Part shown: piece by piece, positions 46,822-59,369 of the stretch | Position numbering within the stretch: the stretch's first letter is position 1 | Layout: every line of letters starts with the position of its first letter | Assembly: GCA_030268105.1 (NCBI GenBank) | Contig: BSDZ01000080.1 | Coordinates: forward strand, 5,815,501-5,879,500 | Direction: 5' to 3' | Length of the DNA stretch: 64,000 bases | Origin: Volvox africanus | Lineage: Eukaryota; Chlorophyta; Chlorophyceae; Chlamydomonadales; Volvocaceae | Translations under genes and position numbers: made by a program | Notes under the pieces: generated by a model | The model's input: only the letters and a program-made list of their open reading frames with translations | Told to the model about the DNA's origin: nothing | Databases searched by the model: none

Positions 46822-49800
46822 ATGGGGCAGGAGGGGAGCAAGCTTCAACGTGAAGAACAGGAGCACGACCAGGATGGCTTGTACGCACAATCCTCTACAA
46901 ATGCATCATCAGTTATCAGCCAGAAATCTACAGGCGGGGCATCATCAGTATCATCGAGCAAAACCCAATGGATGCGACCGGCTCAAAACAGGGTGGCTGG
47001 GTCTGTGGATTTCAGGCGGAAGGGAGTGGCCATAGCAGGCAAACACACAGCAAGCAGTGGTGGGAGCAGCCCCCTAAATGAGGACGCATCGGTTTCAAGC
47101 GGTCAGATGACAGCCGAGCAAGAGTACAATCATCGGCTCGAAAAATCAAAGAAGGAACTCGTGAAGAAGCTGGCTGTCCAGATCAAGAGTGTACAGGCCA
47201 AGTAGGATTACCGTGTGCCATGTGCATGCTGGTGGTATGTTGACATGATTGCCAGGTTGATTTGCTTACCAGTTTCGGGAATTTGAATGAATCCCTGCAG
47301 GTGGAATGCAGCCAGATACGGCTTCCCCTTCCTCCCGCCTTACTGTTCTTGGGTTCCATTTGCCTGTTACTCCCTCCGCCTTACAGGGACCCTGCCACAC
47401 TCTGCGCAAGCCAGGCCGTGCTGGCCAAGCAGCAACAAGGGCAGCAGAACGGCATCAAGGTCGGTGGCGAGGCCAAGCGCTCGTGGCTGAGCAAGTTAAC
47501 GAAGAACAAGGCAGTGGCCCTGGAGCAAATGGGAGATCGACTGGCCCGTGGACAGTACCTAGCCCCCTTGGATCAGAAATCGGTTGGCGAGCGGATGGAG
47601 GACTCTCTGGGCCCTAACCTGGATCACTTTGGCAACTTTCAAGGGGCCCTGCACCACATCATTCAGACGGGTGAGGGTGAGGGATCGATTACATACGCCT
47701 CTTGTGGGGGACCAGATGTACCAGTGGAATTCCTGGATTATGGACACCAACTACTGCATTTGCTAGACGCATCAAGATGAGCTGCAGCAGCGGATGGGGC
47801 TAGCTCATTATAAAATAGGGCCAGGGACAGTCTGGGCTGGGGAAACTGAACGCAGTCTCGTGTGGGGTGGGGGGAGGGCTCAGCAAATGCTTGCGGTACT
47901 TTCATGAAAGGGATTCAACTATGAGAAGTGCTTAGTGTGGGTCAAAGGAGAACCCAGTCAGAGAATGAGGTAGCTGAATGGGTACGCTGTTTGATGCTAA
48001 ATGGCGGTGGCTTGTATGAGGCTGATTTAATAGCGAGTTGTTCGTAGTTGGAGCGGTGGCGGCATAGCCGTAACGTGGCGAATAACGAGTGAACTAAGGG
48101 GACCTGATCAGGATTTGGGTCTGTAGATCGATGAATGGAGGCGATAGGAAGCAGTGGCGGATAGCGACCGTGCGGCTGAGTACCTTGGACGAAACAGGCG
48201 ATTGGGGACTTGCGAAAAGCTCAAGAAACGGACTACGCGACACAAGGAGTGAAAGAGGTATAGGAGCTCGGTAGCTATCCATATGGGCTTGCTACGAAGG
48301 CGCCGGGAGGACATCCATGCGTAGAAAGGAGTTGTGACATTATCCTTTGTGTCTTTGGGTAAGCAATTCATGTTACGGATGAGAGGTAATAGAAGGCACA
48401 ACCAGAGGTGCTTTATGGAGGCCACCATGCAGCTGCACTGCGTGTTCCTCGTCGCACGCAACCACACGCCCCCGACAGTTTAACCTTTCCTGACGGCCAA
48501 CACCTAGCATTGCATGCGTAGCACTTTGGACTTGGTAAATTAAGAGAGAGCAGATGTATGTCATCTTGTCTGGCGTAAGGAAATTGTACGTGTAGAATGT
48601 CAAAACTATTGCAACTCGAAATTTCGGCGCAGGCGTGAGTGATGATGCGCTGGGCCAGTTCTTCTTTGATGAAGAGGAGGTAGGGAAGGGTCCCGGTGGC
48701 TCTGAGGTAAGGGGTAACATTATTTTACCATGAGCGAAGTGGAGTGGTGGGTTTGGGGCTGGTTGTGAGTGACCAGTGAGTTGTTACAAGCATTTCCACG
48801 CGGCTTCGGAGCTGGCCCTGGTTGCGGTTCTGGTTGAGCTCTGCCTTGAATCTGCGGCAATGCCGTCATGCCCTCTGACCATGTCAGAGAAAGGACAGCT
48901 CCCGATGGCCGACTCAAACTCCCTCGTGAGACCGCATTACTCCTCTCCTTCCTGGGGTATATCATATCGTGTGTTGATCACCATTCAACACACGCAATCA
49001 ATTGTTCATTCCTTGGGTTGGTGTGCACATTGAATGTGCATAATTTGTCTTAGCACACTGACCTACCTTGGGGCACCCGCCTTGCATCCTTCCATAGGAA
49101 CGCGTGCTGACGACATACCAGAAGTGGCAAATAATTCGCCATGCTGCAGAGCAAGTGCTGGCTGTGTATGCTAACCGAAGCAACTCGCAGTGGATAGAGG
49201 ACGAGTACTGGGCACCCCCGAATGTCATCAATACCACTGCGGCATCGGCTTCCCGTGAGACTTAACTAGCTTGCTTCCATACGCCCATGAGGGCCGTGAT
49301 TGGGAGGGACGGAAACCGATTTAAGCACCTGGTCGGTCCGTGCTCGGCGCGCCAGTACTCAGGCATGGGCCAAATCTTTCGCACTGTTATGCGAAGCATC
49401 CGGAGCCACTGCAACCTGGCTGCTGGTCTTAGATGGAGCTCGCTCGTTCACTTGGGGGCTGTATCTTTAGCTTGTTACACAGTAAATGGATGACAAATGA
49501 AAACCTGTTAAACTGATATTTTGGTGATGTGCATCGGCGTGCAGATGCAGGCGTCTGCAAGCCCTTGCGTGTGAGCATTCCTAGCAATACTTATTGTACA
49601 GTATTGTACGCACTTTTGCCCCCGCCCCCGGCCCGTGGACTTCAGTGTACTCCAACGCCGTGGATGCGGCTTTGACTCAGGGCTCCATTGCATTGCTGTT
49701 CATTGATGACGGGCGGCTAAGCGAAATGGGAGGTGACGAGGTGTCCCCGCTGGTGGCCACTGACCTTTGGCAGGCCGTCAAGGAGCTGGCGCCGAACAAG

Positions 49801-52800
49801 GTGCAACCTCGACCCTGCATGAACCGCGGTGGCAGGGGCTGAGCAGTGCTTTCTCGATGGTGCCCATCCAGCTCCGGATTTTGTACGGGTACATCGCAAC
49901 TTACATTGCAACATACACGCGACAGGGTTATGCCGTTATACGTTACCGGGGAGAGCCGTATGCGAATGCAATTCCGGTTTGGGAGAGGCTAAGGAAGGAG
50001 GGAGGAAATGGATAGGCGCTCGCAAGTTTGAGATCGAGCTTCAGGACCCTTTTTGTCTGCTAAGCCATGCGCATAGTGCACGGATGGAGTGTGCGATCCC
50101 CATGCTGCCGATTCCCGTACTGCGAACGTCTCTATCGATCTGAGTTCCGGCGCTTACCCCTGCCGAAGGTGCCTTCCGGTCAGCGGCTGGAGCGGTTGTC
50201 AGTTGCAGGCCGCCACTTGCTGCACGCAGCGGTGTCAGTGGAGATGTGGTATGGTGCAGCGGCACTGCGGCAGATCAAGGTGCGCTTTGCGGTGGGCCGT
50301 TTTCTTCAACGTATGTTAGATTGGGAAATGTGAAGGTGCGTGGCACGAGGCGCCATGCCAGAGTAGCAGTGCCTGGCTGCCCACTTGTTCCTGGGCCCAT
50401 AGCTTGGTCCCATACTTGTCTGGTAGCAGATTTTGCAGAGGTAATCGGTCCGCATTTGACCCTTCATCACCAAAAGTGGAGGATTAACATTGCGAATTTG
50501 CATCTAAATTATCAGGTCTAGGAAATGCCCCGCCATCTGCATGTACCTCGACGCTTTTTCTGATGGCGCAGCGAGCGGCATAACTGGCCATGGCCCAAAA
50601 TATCCGCGACGGTCAAGTAGTACGTGTGTCTTAGCGATCCCTCACTTTTGACGCAATCCACACTCAGCACCCACCTTTGGCTACTGCTCGTAGGTTGTTT
50701 TGGCCGTTGACTGTGAATGCGAGTACTTTGTCGTCAACGAGCTTGCAAAGTGGAATTTTTTCGGGTTGCACCACAGCAACGTGGTAATGCTTCCGCTGCC
50801 TAGGTTCCATGGCTTCGCGCAGGTTGGCGGATGATAGGGGGGATCTACGATTATCGTGCGTGTCGGTAGCGCAGCCCATAACGGCCACGCTGGCGCATCT
50901 GGTGAACAGCTCTGCATTCGGACCTCTGCCCCTTAGGAATGTGGAAATGCGAATTCATCGAGACGTTCGATTAACTTGTTTTGGCAAGTTGTGTCTCGGC
51001 ACATGCGTCGCCGTCCATCTTACCCGGGCTGATGGGCCTTTACCTTGACGTTTGGATGCGCACGTAAGCGTACGTACCCAGAGGCTATTGCCTCTACTTT
51101 CTATGCTTCTTAACTGCCTTCCTCAGGACATGCGGTCGGGCCATCTTGCGCACGTGAAGGGCTCCCCTCGGCTAATGCTGGGCACGGGTAAGCCATGCCT
51201 CAAGTAGTTTACAGCTCGAGCCCCGCTGCCTTTATGGCTAAGCTCTTCCCTTGGATGGCTGACATGATGACAGCGCTATCACTTATGATGCATGCAGCGT
51301 CGTTTTCCTGACTGTGGGGCCCCAGCTTCCAGTTCAATGTTGTGTCTGCGGCATTTGCATTGGCCGAAACTAATTTTGGCTGCGCGAACGCACCCAAACC
51401 TGTCACCGCCGTACCACTAAGCATCCCTACGCCTCCCATTCGATCGGCAGGGTATGCCATGTTCTTGCTCAACTCGCCCGCAGAGGCCTACACCTTATCC
51501 GCGGATGGCTCGGAACCCCAGTGCCTTCAGGTGAGCGGCTTGTGGGAAACATTAATACAATGTAATTGTGACCCCACAAGAAGAGTCGGGCGGGGCGCGA
51601 CCGTGCTACATGCACGTGCCCCAACATCCATGGCGGGGTAAGCAAAACCTAGTCTAGCCTATTGAACGTGCTTGCATGACGGCAGTTACAGCCGTGATCC
51701 TATCCCCCTACCCGGCTAGTAGCGTCTGTCAGCATAGGCCTTAAGGTTCTGCTTAGGTTATTGGTCGCCTTCTAACTGGAACGTAACATTACCAGGGCTC
51801 AGTGCTGGAGTGGCTGTTGGAGAATAAGGCCTCCTGGCTGTACACTGGCCTTTTCAGCGATGTAGAGCGGCTGCGACCGGAGGCGCTCTTTGATATGGAC
51901 TTTCTGGCGGCAGGATTGGCAGCCGTGGATCGGATGGGTGAGGATATGAGAGCTCTGGGACCACCAGAGCGCCGGGGCTGTGACAGTCACTGTTAGGCAT
52001 AGGACAGACAATGCCAGGCTCCGGGGCTATGCAGGCGCCCCGGAGACCTGAAAGATAGTCGAGTCATTATTGGCTGCTTTGTCTTGGATGGCGGCCCAAC
52101 CTGGTTTCTTGGCCCGCCCGAACCAGGCGCCAACATGGCCGTGGAGGTGACAATGGGTGAGCGCGAGCGGGAGGCCCGGCTGCACGACTCACTCGTGCTT
52201 GCTCGGCTGCCCCGCCAGGCCGGTAGCACCGGCGATGCTTGCACGCCCACCACTGCGCCGAGCTCCGCCGTAAGCTCACGCCAAGGCTCCATTGTAGCTG
52301 TTTCTGCCGCGATGGTGGCCGCAGCCGCGGGCGGTGGCACCAGTCAAGGTGGCGGTGGAATTTCGTTGCCTAGCCCTACAAATTGTAACCTGCGGCCTAG
52401 CAGTATGCGCACAGTCAAAAGTTATACGCTGCTCCAGACGACGGCCAGTTCCCCACATGGCTTCTACATAGCAACCCACCGCTATGTGTTCAGTGTCAAG
52501 GCGCTACAGCGGATGCTGGTAGACCCGGCGGCGTTCCATGCAGACGTGTACTTACAAGGTAATTGCATATCGGTACTCCGGCATTCCGGCTGAGTCTGAA
52601 TCACGGAGTTGCGTGGGTAGGAAGGGCTGTGAGGGGACCAGTGACGCGTTGCCCACGCGGCAGCTTCGGTGCCTTCGACCAGCCGTAATTCGCTGCGGGA
52701 ACTGTAAGTTACGCATTCGTAATCAATTCTTAAACCAGAAGGACAAGATGTTCAAAGCTTCCCTTTGTATCACCGCTGTACGCCGCTCCCCGTCCCCACA

Positions 52801-55800
52801 CTTCCGGTCTATCCTATACCCGGCCCAGATTTCTACGCCTATGCCACCTTCGACATCAGCGACCTGACTGCTTTCCGCGCCGCTAACTGCGCCTGCATTT
52901 TGGGAACCCAGGGCCTCAAAGCCCCCATCATGAGCGAGGTTATCTATGGCAAGGAGTGGTTGGCGCACACTGCCACCATCTTGCAGCTGCAGGTCCGGAG
53001 GTATTTCCCTTGGCTGGAGGTGTTGGGAGGTGCAAGATGCAGAAGGACAGGGTATGCGGCGATGGCTGAGATTGGGTAGACAGAACCTTCCAGTGCTATC
53101 ATGTATCCCAACTTCGACTTGCAGTGTTCCATACAGCTGCTCATTAGTAACACCGTCTCAACATGGAACAATGCAGGATGGCGTCAAGGAATTCCGGCGT
53201 AAAGCCGTGCAGTTATACGACCATGCAAAGATGATGGCGTTGGGTGGGCTAGTCTCTCGCAACTCTACCTTCAAGGAGAAGAAGGGTGGGTGTGCTTTGG
53301 TGGCGCTTGGCTAGGCAACGCTGTGCGTCCTCTCTGCACATTAGGGTTTTTCCGTTCACGCGCCCAACCCATGCATCACCACTGGTGTTCTTCTCGCGCA
53401 GGCTACAATGTGTTGCTGGTACTAACGCCCGACCATGCCCGACTGGCCAAAGCTGCTCTGCGAATGGCCAGGCTGTTCGTGCACAACGTCGTGGACCGGC
53501 TGCATGTCTATGTGCTGGTCACGGAAGCGGAAAGCAAAGTGCGTGCTTGGAGGGGAATGTGGCGTCTGAGGGGGACGTGGCGGTTTATGGGGTATTCATC
53601 AAATATCAGGGTTGAAGGGAGAGGATAAACAGCGGAGCCGTGCACAGAAACCCTCACATGCGTAGTATACTTACATACTAGTTGATTGCTGCAAGGCAGG
53701 ATCCGACTACGATGGAGGGCGAAGCTAAAACTTCTTGATTACAGCTGCTGTACTTGATCAGAAGCATATAACTTCATGATATGACATGACACTCTCAACC
53801 TGGTAGGGAAGCGCCGCCTGCCGAACCCCATCCAGTTTACCTCCTTTGTTGCCCCCTGCGCCGGTCCTCAGACCCGTGTTCGTGAGCTGCTAGAGCAGCT
53901 GACAGACAAAGAGCTGGAGTTCCATCAGCAGCTGCTACGGGAGACTGTAGTGCGTTCCCCGGGCTCGTCCATCGAGGACATGGTCTTGGGCCTGCTGCCC
54001 AAGGTGGCCGCAAACATGCTAGTGGTACGCACGAGCTTGGCGATGGGGCAATTTGGAAACGGGGTCCCAGCACAGCAATTGTCGCGCCTGCGGTGAATGG
54101 CCATGTGCCATTCCTTCATTTGGCATCTGCTTGGGTAGGCACGCAACTCGTAGGTATTAATTGCTGTTGCCAAGGTTTGAATGCCTGACGCCCGTGATTC
54201 TCAGGCATTCCAGCCTTGCTTCGTTCCCCGATCGAGCGATAAATAACAAACCGCATGCATTACATCCTCCCTAGGGGCCCGACATTACAAATACCACCTC
54301 CGGTTTAACTTCTCCTTCTGCGTTATATTTCATTTTTAGGCCCCAGTGAATAAATTTTCGCCGCATCTCATGTGCCGCAGGTCCCGAGCGAGCGCCTATG
54401 CGTCATGGGTGCTGCAGCCGACCTGGGTCGGCTAGCGGGCAGCTTTGCGCTAGCCCTGGCAAGAGCTGTCACATCCATCCCGCTTCTCATTGTTAAGGCC
54501 AACACCGTGGGCAAGTACCTCTACGTCCCCAGCCAAATGGCGGGTATCCCTGGCGGGCCCACCAGTAGCGGCGGTAGTGGGCCGTCTAATGGAGGGATGT
54601 CGATCGGCGGCGCTGGAATGCCAATCCGGATGCTTCAGCACAACACCTCGATGGGAGGAGGCGAGTGCCTGGGTGTTGTGAGCCATCCTTAGGCAGGGAC
54701 GCTAGTACTGCTCCAAAGTGTGGTGCTGGGGACATGCGGCTCCAGTGGATGGATTTCCAAGGGGCCATCTTTCACCACAGGAGGCTGCGTGTTACGCAGA
54801 GCCTCCGCTCAAAGCAGATGCGTAGGCAGGCGCTGTTTGATATGCAGTGAGATGTACAAGGTAAATGAATCAGGGAATGTGGATGTTCTGTGATGTGTGT
54901 CGGATAGGGAGGCTCTGCTTCACCTGTGGCCACCCCACCTGGAGATCCCTTCCTCCCCCTGTATTTCGGGGCATCCTCTTCCGTTCACCATGTTGACTCC
55001 TCCTTGATCAGTGATATTCCCGGTGGTGGCTTTAACCCCCCCCACCAGCATCCAGTGGAATCTGCCGGATCAACGGCGGCTTCAACTTCACTCCTGATCG
55101 GCTAGAGTCAATAAAACAGGGGCCCACACCTTCCAGATTTAACGGGGACACATCTACCATCAACCATTGGAAGGGTTATATCCCGCTTTCAGTCGGGATT
55201 GCCCTTGTAATTTTCAGGGACAGTGTCGTGCCTTACCAGTGTGTCCGGACTGCTTGATATTTTTGAGGCTTGCCCTGAGAGATGTTGGTAAATGCGTCCT
55301 ATTTGTGGGCGGTGTTGAATGCCGAATGGTTTTCACAGGCGCCGCCAGGTGCCAGAGGCACATACCTCCTGGCCTGTGTGTTGCCCCTGCTTTAATTTGG
55401 CTACCGCGAGTTGCTGCAAGCCATACGCAGCAGCGGCGCCTCTGAACGGGTTCAATGTACACCTGGACTCTAAACCTCATGTCCATGCAAACCTATGAAG
55501 TGGACATGCGCTGATCGTCCGTTTCACACGTTCTGGCTCTTCTTCCCGAAGCGCCCTACTCTTAACGCTGTCCGGCCTTCCTCATCATGTGTGCCCACCA
55601 GCTCTCTTTGTTTCCCTGCGCTCCTCTCTCCCCGTAATACCCACGATAGCCTCCAAGGACATCATGTGCGCTATGGTGCACCTGGACTCCACCAGTGTAG
55701 GCCCCTTAGTGGAGTTTGTGAGTGGGGTCCTCACCAGTGGCACCGACTCGCTGTACCTGGTGCGCACAGCTGCGCTGGAGCGAGATGGCCAGTTGTCCAT

Positions 55801-56611
55801 GCGCTCGCGGCGGGTATTCGTGCAGGCCCGCATGGCAGTGGCACAGGCCCTGCGAATGGAGGAACGAGCTTACGGGGGCACGGCGGCGGTAGAGCTGCCT
55901 AAGGTGAGCAGAGCTAAAACCCTAACAATGATAACGGACGAGAGGCAGCTAAGGCACAATAGCAATCGCCTCGATCTTTCCAGGTTATTTAAATGACAAA
56001 TAACAGTAAGATTGCGAGGCGGGTGACTACGCTTTGTGACGACTTGTGCAGAGTTATGTTGGACGCTGGCCTTGGCCCTTGTGGCGTTTGGCTTGCGGTT
56101 TGAGGACGCATGAACACGTCATCAACGGTCCAGTGGATTGATGGATGGCCACATGCCCTATTAAGGCGATGTCGTTGCCGAGTTTCGAGGCCGGTCGTGG
56201 TTGCTGTGTTCCCTTGACGCTAAGAGTTGCTTCGTATGCGACGGCTCCCAGACCGGGTCCCGGCATTCATAGCCGCCTTTTCGCTGGATTGCATCCTCCA
56301 CCCTGGACGCACAAAGCAGCAAACCTCTGGCGCATGACCTCTGTAACATGCAGGAGGCCCAGACTAGGGCATACTTGCATTATTGCACCGTCTCAATTCC
56401 TGGCATCTTGAAGCTGCAACAACGCGTGCTTGCTAATTATGTTACGCAGGCTGTGGACGCGGAGGGCGTCGACCTGCTGGCGCTCGGTTGCCCGCCAGAC
56501 ATGATCATCGGCAAGGATATGGAGCAGCTTTTGACGCTTTGTCGCACAAGTATCCTGGTGCATCGGGCCATGACCTCGGCGCCTGCAGCCACAACCGTGG
56601 CCTGGTCGTAA
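46822..56611 (+). CDS. USP-like multidomain protein, putatively N-myristoylated (18 exons)
   Basis: Not a family I can name. Exons: 46822-47201, 47387-47670, 48633-48706, 49098-49254, 49646-49800, 50169-50279, 50694-50822, 51127-51187, 51451-51530, 51796-51937, 52127-52558, 52829-52992, 53177-53285, 53402-53538, 53812-54024, 54381-54672, 55650-55903 and 56354-56611: 3432 nt, 1143 residues, all phases consistent. The start MGQEGSK fits an N-myristoylation signal (Gly2, Ser6). Residues 1-130 are Ser/Gln-rich with a basic helix. The C-terminal third looks like two universal-stress-protein (adenine nucleotide alpha-hydrolase) folds: first GYNVLLVLTPDHARLAKAAL, closing with ERLCVMGAAADLGRLAGSF; second DIMCAMVHLDS, closing with GVDLLALGCPPD. 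An earlier VVLAVDCECEYFVVNELAKW segment may start another. A membrane-anchored or ciliary role is speculation. Confidence 0.6.
54893..55250 (+). repeat. Dispersed repeat, copy 3
   Basis: Ordered blocks in common with 36317-36678 over the full 358 bases, with many substitutions and small indels, so the copies are not recent. It lies in the large penultimate intron (54673-55649) of the USP-like gene, in sense orientation. Confidence 0.85.
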
Positions 56612-59369
56612 GGAGACACGAATTCGTAAGCGCAGGTGGCTCGGATAGGCGTGCATGCAGTTCCTCGGATGGGGTCACAATGGCGCGTGTCGCTCGGGCA
56701 CTGCTCAAGGGCTCCATTACCTGTAGCGAGATGATTGGCTGGTCTGTGCCTGCATGCATAGGAGGGCCAGCGTGTGGCTGGAAAGTACAGATACCCGCTT
56801 AGCTCGGCCTCGACTTGCATTCATCGCGGGAGCCATGCATGTGATGCATTTCCTGGCAGAGATTGCATGACAATCAAAATTTCTGATGAATCTATTGCGT
56901 ACTATGGGGTGAAGAAGACGTGGTGTAGAGACGGACCCACCTGGTCGAAGGGGCAGGGCCCGCTAGCGGGTCATGAGATTGCGCAGCTCGGAAGAGATGG
57001 GAGCATAGCACCGCGTAAATATGTATATACTGGTCCCCATGTAGATCTGTATTGCGTAATACTTCGCATTGGGCTTTTAGTTGCAGCAAGCGCTCAGTGC
57101 GGTGCTGTGCGATGCGGTGTATGTCAATTACGGCGAATATCCACGGTAATCCTGTATCCTTGTCAGCAGTGGTAAGCTACAGCGCATGCATTGCGGACGG
57201 CTAGGCCAGGATTACTATGGCATGGAGTTGCTTAATATCTCCAATGGCTGGCAGTCTGGTTCGAGGGCTGGGTCGTACCGGAGGAAGGTCTAAGTGTCAT
57301 GTGGGATCGCCGTGATGCATAGGGAGGGCGGGGGGCATCCACAGGATCTTTCGATACGGATAGATAGCACGTAGCCGAGTAGGAATGCCGAATTGTCCGG
57401 AGCACGCGCCAGGGCATGCTGCATGATTAGGATTATCGGATTGGCACAGCGGCGTCACCAGCCACCACCTTTTTCCCCATCAACAACCACGTACATTTTG
57501 CAGCATTGCGCGCCTTATGCACGCCGTCAATGCAGGAGGCAAGCTGGAGGATGACAATCGCAGCAGCGCACATGCAAGTCAGGGCAGAGTTTTCTTTATT
57601 GCATTGCACGTATATTCATCGGCGTTCAGTTACTTCGACAATGCCTTGTGGATTATCCTCAAGGACGACCAGGGCCAGGCTGCAGCTCCATAGGGTGCTG
57701 ATTCATGAGGGATGCGTATGTGTGCGTCAGTAGTGCGCAGTTTGAGGCATGTCCCAGCAATATGTCCACCCCAAGAAAATCATCCTGACCCTTATGAGCA
57801 ATTCATTTGGAAACAGCGCCACTCGGCTGCACATCAAAAGAGTGTGGGACATGAAGCTGTTAGGCTTACTGATGATGATTATAACTGCTTTGTGCTAGAG
57901 CCCCAGCAGTTGTGCACCTTCTTTTGGTGTTTATCGAGAAATTTAGCTCATCATGGATAACAATCCAATGATTACAGAATGTAATGCAGGCTATTTTTTT
58001 CCCAAAATCGGAATGATATGTTTAATATGGTGCGTGCATTCCTAAAATGCAAACCGTAATATGCTTGTTCATTACCCGTTCATGTTTATAAGCCGCGGAA
58101 ATTGTAAGGCACGAACCAAATAGGTTGTGGATAGCCTATGCGCCTATATTTTGAAGAACGTTGGTGCGAGGCAGACCGTGCACACAGAAGAAAAAGTCCT
58201 TAAAAGTCCTTAAACATGCCTACAAGAGGAAATCACCGGTGCCATTCACTTCGCAACCCATGCATGAGGAACGTAGAGGAACCAAACACGTTCACATGCT
58301 GCAAAGGAGGCATACAAACCAACCGGTGGCAGCCACGCCCTGCAGTCTCACCCCGTCATCAACGGCCGAAAAATTAGCGGGCAAACTGGTACATTACGTA
58401 CAGCATATGAGTGTCAAAATTGCTTGAGCGTGTGCTGCATCGTAACCACGCCCGTAAAGAAAACAACCCATCACCCCATCGCATTTGTTTGCGACGGCTA
58501 TACGGGGCTCAGGAAACAATTCAGTGAACAGCGTGCCACATGCCTACATGCAGTCCAGCAGTCTCACGAGGCAGCGAACACAGCGCATGAGATGCCTGCA
58601 GTCACCATCGCGTATTTGCCTGCTGTGAGTGCTAACTAGCGACCAGCATAACGGCGGCCTTGTTCCTATTCCAGACCTCGCCGACAGCAAGCGCGGCGGA
58701 ATGGAGCGTGTCAGAATGGAGCCAGCGAAGCGAAATGCAGACAGGCAAAAGTCAAACCACAAAAACTCCCGCTGCGAAACCCGCTGTTGCTTATGTTTCT
58801 TCATCGTCCACTCCCAACAACCGCCTGGGCGCCAAGGCAAGCCACTGCCGAGCGAGTTGCATTATACCACATCAGCCCACTGCTGGCACAACCTTCTGCA
58901 AGTCCGGCGACTCGCTCCAGTAATATTGTGACAACATAGAAGACCACATTACCGCGGTTCCCTCGGATCAATCTTCAAACACATCTTTCTCACAAAACAT
59001 GGCATCTAATCATTCCACAATCTCATTCCGCATGGAGACCCTTGGACCGCCGATTAGACAGTCACCCGGAATAATTTCACCAGGCTTATCTGTCAAACGG
59101 GTAATCTAATTTCAAAATGAAACTATTGCGCTGACCCAAAACAAAACATCACTTCCAGCCATCTACTTTCGGAAGCAAGCAGACCTAGCAACACAGCTGC
59201 ACGTGTTCAGTAGAGTATTAAGAGCCAGCATCCGCTGCTACCCTCAAAACCCTGAATCGCCACCATGACCATCCTCGCTGCCACTCCCGCCCACGCCCCT
59301 ATGCTTCTGTGCAACACATGCAACTAAAGCCTGAAGCTACAACAGTGTCGCCTTGTCACCTGACCACGT
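56612..59369. other. Convergent intergenic region, USP-like/STA6
   Basis: 2.76 kb with only short, unconvincing open frames. I recognise no gene or mobile element. Near its centre is the TTACA/TGTAA palindrome (57971-57985), the first TGTAA-type signal downstream of each converging gene. Confidence 0.5.
57971..57985. promoter_or_regulatory. Palindromic bidirectional poly(A) signal (candidate)
   Basis: ATTACAGAATGTAAT reads TGTAAT on both strands around a three-base centre. It lies 1.37 kb past the USP-like stop and 1.39 kb past the STA6 stop. A base-by-base read found no earlier TGTAA in either direction. Confidence 0.5.
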
